From positions 1 to 64,000 of the forward strand of contig NZ_JAKKCM010000012.1 in the NCBI RefSeq assembly GCF_021728395.1: 64,000 nt of DNA, given 5' to 3'. Shown in pieces: positions 58,150 through 64,000 of the stretch (position 1 is its first letter; each line of letters begins with the position of its first letter). The position numbers were made by a program, and so were the translations under genes. Source of the stretch: Vibrio sp. J1-1 (lineage in GTDB: Bacteria; Pseudomonadota; Gammaproteobacteria; Enterobacterales; Vibrionaceae). Below the pieces are notes generated by a model that made no database searches, was not told the origin of the DNA, and saw only the letters and a list, made by a program, of their open reading frames with translations.

Positions 58150-59400
58150 ATGTCCGTTAATTTTGCTGACCTTGGCATTGAACAAAAACTGGTGGAAACG
58201 CTAAGCACGTTAAACATCTTGACTCCGACACCGGTGCAAGAAAAGTCGATTCCCCATGTTCTGAAAGGAAAAAACTTGCTCGCGGCAGCACAAACGGGTA
58301 CTGGTAAAACCGCAGCGTTTGGACTGCCTATTATTCAAAGCGTACAGCAAGAAAAACGGAACGGAACGCCAAAAGCTCTAATTTTGGTACCTACGCGTGA
58401 ACTAGCTCAACAAGTCTTCGAAAGCTTGTCTCAGTATGCGTCGCAAACGGAATTACGCATTGCCTGTGTATACGGTGGTACCAGTATTGGTGTTCAGAAG
58501 AAAAAGCTGGAGGATGGTGCTGACATTCTGATTGCTACCCCAGGGCGCCTATTGGATCATTTGTTTAACGGCAACGTAAACATCTCAAAAACGAACACGC
58601 TTGTACTCGATGAAGCCGATCGCATGTTAGATATGGGCTTTTGGCCTGATTTGCAACGAATCCTGCGCCGTTTGCCAGATGAAAAACAGATCATGCTATT
58701 TTCCGCAACTTTTGAAAAGCGCATTAAAACCATTGCTTATAAGCTGATGGACTCTCCGATTGAAATTGAAGTTACCCCGCCAAATACGACCGCTGAAACG
58801 GTTAAACAGATAGTTTATCCCGTCGACAAGAAGCGTAAACGTGAATTACTCGCATACTTAATTGGTTCAAAAAACTGGCAACAAGTACTTGTGTTTACCA
58901 AAACAAAACAGGGTAGTGACGAACTGGCGAAAGAGTTAAAGCTTGATGGCATAAAAGCGGTGTCGATTAATGGTGATAAATCTCAAGGCGCTCGTCAACG
59001 AGCATTAGATGAGTTTAAACAGGGTAAAGTTCGTGCCTTGATTGCGACTGATGTTGCAGCCCGAGGGCTTGATATTCAGGAACTTGAGCAAGTAATTAAC
59101 TTTGATATGCCGTTTAAAGCAGAAGATTATGTACACCGTATCGGTCGTACAGGACGAGCAGGTAACTCTGGACTTGCCGTATCCTTAATGAGCCGAGACG
59201 AAGAGTATCTGCTGCATGCGATTGAAAACTTATTGGATCAGCGTTTGCCACAAGAATGGTTAGCGGGTTTTGAGCCAAGTCTAATCGAAGAGGTCGAGCC
59301 TGAACGTCACGGTGGTGGTCGTAAAAGCCGCTCGGCTGAAAAACGTAAACTTAAAGCCAAGTTAGCCATCCATAAAAATCGTGGTAGAAACCGTCGCTAA
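58150..59400 (+). CDS. DEAD-box RNA helicase, RhlE-like
   Basis: 416 aa from the ATG at 58150, 7 bases after GAGG. Motifs in order: Q-motif LTPTPVQEKSIP, AAQTGTGKTAAF, PTRELAQQ, LDEADRMLDMG, FSATF, ATDVAARGLDI and HRIGRTGRAG. The basic C-terminus (RKSRSAEKRKLKAK ... NRGRNRR) is an RNA-binding tail. Probably ribosome assembly or RNA turnover, as in the family. Several RhlE-type paralogues exist in Vibrio, so no symbol is given. Confidence 0.93.
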   Translation: MSVNFADLGIEQKLVETLSTLNILTPTPVQEKSIPHVLKGKNLLAAAQTGTGKTAAFGLPIIQSVQQEKRNGTPKALILVPTRELAQQVFESLSQYASQTELRIACVYGGTSIGVQKKKLEDGADILIATPGRLLDHLFNGNVNISKTNTLVLDEADRMLDMGFWPDLQRILRRLPDEKQIMLFSATFEKRIKTIAYKLMDSPIEIEVTPPNTTAETVKQIVYPVDKKRKRELLAYLIGSKNWQQVLVFTKTKQGSDELAKELKLDGIKAVSINGDKSQGARQRALDEFKQGKVRALIATDVAARGLDIQELEQVINFDMPFKAEDYVHRIGRTGRAGNSGLAVSLMSRDEEYLLHAIENLLDQRLPQEWLAGFEPSLIEEVEPERHGGGRKSRSAEKRKLKAKLAIHKNRGRNRR

Positions 59401-59455
59401 CGTAGGTTTGTTTATTAACTCTAGTAATCTATTCATGCCTTTGACCTAAAATAAA

Positions 59456-60244
59456 TTAGGCTGTTTTTGCTTGATCATAAACGGCTAATGATTCTGGGAG
59501 AGCAAGGAAGTAGCCTTGGTACATATCGAATCCGAGTTTCTTCATTAAGTTAAGTTGACGCTCGGTTTCTATTCCTTCGATAACGGTTTTCGCGCGTAAT
59601 TTTTTTGCCAGTAAAAGCGCACTCGTCAGTGCAGATAGGTCCCCCTTTTCGTATTTAACCAGCAACGAACGATCTATCTTAATTATGTATGGTTGCACAG
59701 ACTCAACTCGCTTTATTGTCGATGCATTAACCCCATAATCGTCTATTGCAAGCTTAAAGCCGCACTTGCTGAGTTCTTGCGTTGATTGATAAAAATAAGA
59801 TTCATCGTTCGCATCCAACTCAATAAACTCCAATACAACTTGCTCTGCTTTTAAATGAGACTGACTGATGGCTTGCTTGAGCAACTGACAGTAAGAAACA
59901 TTCTTTAACATCATTTCGGCTGCTTTAGGAAGCACATTGAGGAACAGCTTCTTATGATTGTAGCGAGATTGGCCAAAGTTCTTTATATGTATCAATCGAC
60001 TTAAACGTTCGACATTAAATTGGTCAGACACCGGAATGGTATCTGATTGGAAGAAATAGTCCGGCCGAATCATAGAACCGTCAAGATCGGTGATTCTTAC
60101 TAGTGCTTCCAGACCAACAACAGAATGATCCTTTTTATAAATGGGTTGAAATACACTTCTCAGTGTTAAATTTTCATACTTTGCGATGTACTGTCCATCT
60201 GCCTGTCTAGAAATGCAGCGAGTAAGCTGCGAGATACTCATCAT
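59456..60244 (-). CDS. EAL-domain protein (cyclic-di-GMP phosphodiesterase-like)
   Basis: 262 aa, a lone EAL domain with no sensor or membrane part. EALVRITD is the signature; LFLNVLPKA, VLEFIELD and LAIDDYGVNAS hold the metal-binding residues (IDDYG instead of IDDFG), KIDRSL supplies the Lys and VIEGIETERQ and QGYFLA close the site. These suggest the site can still hydrolyse c-di-GMP. The first 20 residues are extra. Input probably comes from a partner protein. Confidence 0.88.
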   Translation of the reverse strand: MMSISQLTRCISRQADGQYIAKYENLTLRSVFQPIYKKDHSVVGLEALVRITDLDGSMIRPDYFFQSDTIPVSDQFNVERLSRLIHIKNFGQSRYNHKKLFLNVLPKAAEMMLKNVSYCQLLKQAISQSHLKAEQVVLEFIELDANDESYFYQSTQELSKCGFKLAIDDYGVNASTIKRVESVQPYIIKIDRSLLVKYEKGDLSALTSALLLAKKLRAKTVIEGIETERQLNLMKKLGFDMYQGYFLALPESLAVYDQAKTA

Positions 60245-60425
60245 TATTACAACCTAAATTAATGCTTATCATTGATGCGCGTACATCTAACTTCATTGAT
60301 TATTAAGAATCTAAGCTCGCGCAGCCTAATGAGGCAAGCTCGTTAGTCTGTGTTAATAAGATTTATCGAGCTGTATCAAACAAATGTTGTAGATAGATTG
60401 ATAAGGTACGCATTTCAATTTGCAG

Positions 60426-61082
60426 CTACCACTGCAATACAGCGTACAACTGCAGATATTTTCGAACCAGTTGCTGTTTGTTTGAACGGCGCAATGGGTG
60501 GCCAAACTTTATATAGCATGGGTTGATGTCAAACCGGGAATTGAGGGATTGCGTGAGCTGTGACTCACTGGTGTATAAAGTAATACCTTGTTCAGTATAT
60601 TCATTTATTGGGTCTGGCAACGCTCCCATCCACCAATGTAGCAGCTCTCTGCTGGTTTTACTTCTACTAATCCAATGGTCACAAACAAGGAAAAGTAAAT
60701 CGTTAGGTTGTAAGGCGTAGCCATATTCACTTTGCCATTCGGTTATCGAGGATAGCATTTTTTCTCGACAAGGCTTACCAGCACTGACCATGTGATAGCT
60801 CAAAACCCAAACTGTGCCGATCTCTGAAGTAATGCGGTAATGGTGGGGAAGATCGGGAGCATTAAGCACTTCAAGTGATTTAATGACACTACTGTGACCA
60901 AAGTGACGCAGTGTATGGTCCATTCGTCTCGAAAATGCAAGGCCTAAATGATGTTCACTCATTCCTTGATTATGAACCGTAGGGTAATGCTTTTCGCAGA
61001 TCTTGAGGCAGTCTTCCTGAAAATCATTAACACTTTGTATTACTAAGTCGAGTAGCAAAGAATATCCCTTAACGGTTATCAC
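60426..61082 (-). CDS. hypothetical protein (218 aa)
   Basis: Starts at GTG 61082 without a good ribosome-binding site. Soluble, rich in His, Trp and Tyr, with no signal peptide, membrane helix or known motif. I do not recognise the family. It stands alone, with an EAL gene downstream and DUF2164 divergent. Confidence 0.7.
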   Translation of the reverse strand: MITVKGYSLLLDLVIQSVNDFQEDCLKICEKHYPTVHNQGMSEHHLGLAFSRRMDHTLRHFGHSSVIKSLEVLNAPDLPHHYRITSEIGTVWVLSYHMVSAGKPCREKMLSSITEWQSEYGYALQPNDLLFLVCDHWISRSKTSRELLHWWMGALPDPINEYTEQGITLYTSESQLTQSLNSRFDINPCYIKFGHPLRRSNKQQLVRKYLQLYAVLQW

Positions 61083-61264
61083 AACGATGAGAAAAAGTTA
61101 GCATAGTCTTTTTAGCATAGACTAAGTTGGGTCCGCAACTTCTTGATCTAAACATCAAAATTAGGAATTCTATTCATCAATATCTTAGATAATACGAACG
61201 ATTGTTGGATAGAACGAATTGTCGAGATTTCGATAATTGGACGATGACACTCAAAGGGCAGTAA

Positions 61265-61507
61265 ATGATTAAATTAGACAGAGCGCAGAAAGAAACCCTA
61301 GCAACAGCGATTCAAGATTATATGGAAGATGAATTAAGTATCGACATTGGCCAGTTTGATTGCGAATTTCTTATTGACTTTATTACTGAAAAGCTTGGGG
61401 CAGTGTACTACAACAAAGGCGTTGAAGATGCTAAAGCCTTGTTTGAACGCCGCATGCTAGAGGTTTCCGACGAACTGTACGAGATAGAACAGGAAGTAAA
61501 ACTATAA
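61265..61507 (+). CDS. DUF2164-family protein
   Basis: 80 aa, AAGGGCAG before the ATG. The pattern IKLDRAQKETLATAIQDYM, IGQFDCEFLIDFITEKLG and YYNKGVEDAKALFERRM is the DUF2164 family. Acidic, helical; function unknown. Divergent from the hypothetical gene at 60426. Confidence 0.85.
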   Translation: MIKLDRAQKETLATAIQDYMEDELSIDIGQFDCEFLIDFITEKLGAVYYNKGVEDAKALFERRMLEVSDELYEIEQEVKL

Positions 61508-61676
61508 AATTCACGAATTCTTACATTTAACTTATTCAAGAAATTCGAACGGGTTGGTAGATGTGCTGTAATTGGCTAGATGTAAATATTGGTAAATAAT
61601 CTGTTTCATATAAAGTAAATCGGTTAATGTGTTGTTTCTTATTCAATATCAACACAGAAAACTCTTGGGAATTGAG

Positions 61677-62216
61677 ATGGATACATCCGTAAAAAACTAC
61701 AACCTTCTGACCCGCGTCATGCACTGGCTATCAGCCATATTTATTATTGGCTTATTTGCGGTTGGTTTATGGATGGTTGATTTAAGTTACTACAGCGAGT
61801 GGTATCAAACTGCACCTCATTATCATCGCTCTGTTGGTATTTTGCTCGCGATCGTCACTTTATTCAGGATCGTTTGGAAGCGCATGAGTGCAACACCTAA
61901 GGTAGAAGGTAAACCTCATGAAATCATAACTGCTAATTTGGCGCACAGTTTGATGTACTTGTTACTTGTCACCATTTTTGTCTCGGGTTATCTCATTTCA
62001 ACCTCGGACGGTCGAGGTATCGAAGTATTTGAATGGTTTACCGTACCAAGTGCTGGTGAGTTGTTCCCAAATCAATCGGACCTCGCAGGCGAAATCCACT
62101 TTTACGCAGCTTGGGCTCTCGTCCTAATTGCTGGTTTACATGCCGTTGCTGCACTTAAACATCACTTTATCGATAAAGACAACACATTAAAAAAAATGTT
62201 AGGAGCTTCAAAATGA
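61677..62216 (+). CDS. cytochrome b561
   Basis: Membrane haem protein of 179 aa from the ATG at 61677 (GGGAATTGAG upstream); a longer reading from 61629 is less likely. Four membrane segments; candidate haem ligands RVMHWLSAIF, HYHRSVG, LAHSLMYL and HAVAALKHH. Overlaps the YceI gene by 4 bases (ATGA), as in the common cybB-yceI pair, which may transfer electrons or protect against quinone or lipid stress. Confidence 0.93.
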   Translation: MDTSVKNYNLLTRVMHWLSAIFIIGLFAVGLWMVDLSYYSEWYQTAPHYHRSVGILLAIVTLFRIVWKRMSATPKVEGKPHEIITANLAHSLMYLLLVTIFVSGYLISTSDGRGIEVFEWFTVPSAGELFPNQSDLAGEIHFYAAWALVLIAGLHAVAALKHHFIDKDNTLKKMLGASK

Positions 62217-62782
62217 AAAAGTCACTCTTTGCTACAGGATTAGCGATCGCTATGGCACTTCCGTTTGGTGCGCAAGCAGCAGACTACGTTATTGATACGA
62301 AAGGCGCTCACGCCTCTATTAACTTCAAAGTAAGTCACTTGGGTTACAGCTTTATCAAAGGTCGTTTTAATACATTTTCTGGTGACTTTTCTTTTGATGA
62401 GAACAACGTTGCTGATTCTAAAGTGAATGTTGTTGTTGATACTACAAGTCTGGATTCAAACCATGCAGAGCGTGATAAACACATCCGTAGCGGTGATTTC
62501 ATCGATGCAGGTAAATTTGGTCAAGCAACGTTTACTAGTACAAAAGTAACGGATAAAGGCGACGGCAAACTTGATGTAACAGGTGATTTGACACTTCACG
62601 GTGTAACAAAACCTATCACTATTGAAGCAGAGTTTGTTGGCGCTGGTAATGATCCGTGGGGTGGTGAGCGTGCTGGTTTCATGGGTAACACCCGACTAGA
62701 GCTTGCGGATTTTGATATCCCTGTAATGGGTTCTTCAAGCTATGTTGATATGGAACTTCACATCGAAGGCGTTAAGAAGTAA
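62213..62782 (+). CDS. yceI: YceI-family periplasmic protein
   Basis: 189 aa with a signal peptide (cleaved after GAQA, about 22). Mature start ADYVIDTKGAHASINFKVSHLG and GDLTLHGVTKPITIEAEF are typical of YceI, a lipocalin-like isoprenoid-quinone binder. Co-translated with cytochrome b561. Confidence 0.94.
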   Translation: MKKSLFATGLAIAMALPFGAQAADYVIDTKGAHASINFKVSHLGYSFIKGRFNTFSGDFSFDENNVADSKVNVVVDTTSLDSNHAERDKHIRSGDFIDAGKFGQATFTSTKVTDKGDGKLDVTGDLTLHGVTKPITIEAEFVGAGNDPWGGERAGFMGNTRLELADFDIPVMGSSSYVDMELHIEGVKK

Positions 62783-62805
62783 TCCATTGCTACTTGTATA
62801 TTAGT

Positions 62806-62836
62806 AAGGCGCTCTTCAAACGAGGAGCGCCTTTTT
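62806..62836 (+). terminator. intrinsic terminator of the b561-yceI operon
   Basis: AGGCGCTC, 10-base loop, GAGCGCCT followed by a T-run. Confidence 0.88.
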
Positions 62837-62868
62837 AGTGCCAACTAACTAAAGTTAGTGTTTTATTG

Positions 62869-64000
62869 TTATGCGGTTTCTAATTCATCTTGTTCTACTA
62901 GATTCAAGCGTTCACCGTAAACGGTGCGCAACGCATTCAGTATTTCGACGCGTGTTACTACGCCGACTAAGATTCCATTCTCTAATACTGGAAGCACTTG
63001 CGGTTTACTGACGTTCATACTCTTGGCTCGTTCTTCTAGTGAAAGAGAAGTTAAGCGTGTTGCAATACCCATATTGCTTGTTGGGAACAGCTTTTCTTTG
63101 TCGATGCACATGAACTCCACCACATCGACTAAACGGTCGTGAGCATCAATAGCGACAATGTCACGGCTCATCAAATCAACCACTTTCTGACCGTTAACTG
63201 GAATATAATCCTCACACCAAAGATCGACCATGATATCGTGCGCAGATAAAAAGCCCACTAAGCGGTTATGTACGTCAACGACAGGGGCACTGGTTAAGTG
63301 ATTATCAAGTAAAGTATCAAGTGCGGTTACTACAGGGGTTTCTGCGCTGATAGTCACTAGTGCAGGATTCATTATGTCCTTAACAAAAGAGCTGTTTTTC
63401 ATGTTGGATTCCTTAACTGACATGAGTGGTGTTGTTTTAGTGATGGTTTGAATGTTGGCGGCTTTTAGCTCAGGTCGACGGAAAATACACCAGTTTGATA
63501 AGCCAACTAGTACAGCGCCACCGACTATATTTCCGAGTGTTACTGGGATTAAGTTTGCAGTGACAAAGTGAAACACATTTAGGTCTGCGTACTGGGAGGC
63601 TGGAACGCCAATAGAGATCCAGAATGACTCTGGAGCAAAATTAGCGATAACAATGCCAAGCGGGACCATGAACATATTGGCGACACAGTGCTCAAAGCCA
63701 CTGCTTACGAACATAGCGACAGGTAAAATCGTCATCGCTGCTTTTGTCATCGCATTAGCAGAGCTAAATGTTAGCCAGATTGCGAGACAGACCAAAAGAT
63801 TACATAGAATACCGAGTGCAAACGCCTGAACTAACGTGTGATGCAGTTTGTGCTGTGCAATGTTAAGCGCATTCAGTCCCCATTGGCCGTCGTCCATCTG
63901 GTATAAACCTGCTGTAGCAACCAGTGTGAGTAACAACATTGCTCCAATAAAGTTACCCACATAGACCTTGCCCCAAATTGAAAGCATTTTTCCAAAAGAT
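62869..64000 (-). CDS. formate/nitrite-type channel fused to CBS domains (N-terminus beyond window)
   Basis: At least 377 codons; the reading is open to the right edge, so the N-terminal helices are missing. The first part (to about 190 of the visible chain) is a FocA-like membrane domain: WGKVYVGNFIGAMLLL, KAAMTILPVAMFVSSGFEHCVANM, and LGNIVGGAVLVGL. After a hydrophilic linker comes a pair of CBS domains (VKDIMNPALVTISAETPV, LLDNHLTSAPVVDVHNRLVG, VVDLMSRDIVAID and a last segment with VLPVLENGILVGVVTR). FocA proteins usually have no CBS domain, so this fusion probably adds gating by an adenine nucleotide or similar ligand. Confidence 0.88.
   Translation of the reverse strand, partial: SFGKMLSIWGKVYVGNFIGAMLLLTLVATAGLYQMDDGQWGLNALNIAQHKLHHTLVQAFALGILCNLLVCLAIWLTFSSANAMTKAAMTILPVAMFVSSGFEHCVANMFMVPLGIVIANFAPESFWISIGVPASQYADLNVFHFVTANLIPVTLGNIVGGAVLVGLSNWCIFRRPELKAANIQTITKTTPLMSVKESNMKNSSFVKDIMNPALVTISAETPVVTALDTLLDNHLTSAPVVDVHNRLVGFLSAHDIMVDLWCEDYIPVNGQKVVDLMSRDIVAIDAHDRLVDVVEFMCIDKEKLFPTSNMGIATRLTSLSLEERAKSMNVSKPQVLPVLENGILVGVVTRVEILNALRTVYGERLNLVEQDELETA

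Overview
The window looks like part of the second chromosome of a marine Vibrio, probably of the Harveyi/parahaemolyticus group. This is inferred from the gene set and order: a divergent glyA-gcvH-gcvP / XRE regulator-gcvT cluster, a fru operon next to fruR, a double-adaptor RND pump, a phosphoglycerate-type uptake and sensing cluster, and a chitodextrinase next to glgC. No rRNA or tRNA gene and no CRISPR array was seen.

Bases 1 to about 8,700 are accessory DNA. They hold a small unknown ORF, a SAMHD1/dGTPase-like HD phosphohydrolase, and the remains of a Tn7-like transposon (tnsA plus a frameshifted, 3'-truncated tnsB). Next comes an AT-rich 1.2 kb spacer with three 28-bp palindromes at an exact 33-bp period. 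A compact three-gene operon follows that fits an ABC-three-component (ABC-3C) conflict system: a PD-(D/E)xK nuclease-like effector, a middle component and a Rad50-like DUF3732 ATPase with a zinc-hook motif. This is the most likely place for new biology.

From 8,800 to 16,040 is the glycine-cleavage and one-carbon block. It has a palindrome TTTCCTATAGGAAA that may be the XRE regulator's operator, a near-copy of it beside a PurR-like box before gcvT, and an intrinsic terminator inside the operon between gcvH and gcvP. From 16,100 to 22,260 a TetR repressor faces a three-gene RND efflux operon. From 22,270 to 27,570 lies the fructose PTS (fruBKA, fruR) with three Cra/FruR boxes. An EEP-family hydrolase, an S4 RNA-binding protein and a polar amino-acid ABC transporter follow, up to 32,700.

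From 32,900 to 41,080 there is a frameshifted pyruvate kinase, an organophosphate antiporter and a PgtC/PgtB/PgtA-like sensory cascade whose response regulator has lost key sigma-54 motifs. The rest is metabolic and housekeeping: YhhN, a YqhD-like dehydrogenase with its AraC regulator, a chitodextrinase, glgC, fhs (with a PurR-like box), gsk, a CreA-like lipoprotein, a HAD phosphatase, a chemoreceptor, a tiny ORF with a very strong ribosome-binding site, acpH, an RhlE-like helicase, an EAL protein, DUF2164, cytochrome b561-YceI, and a formate-channel/CBS fusion that runs off the right edge.

Purine and one-carbon metabolism recurs: glyA, gcvTHP, fhs and gsk are all here, and two of these units carry PurR-like boxes. 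Start sites were moved from the longest ORF to the best-supported start where a Shine-Dalgarno sequence or a family N-terminus decided it. All assignments come from reading the sequence; no database search was run.
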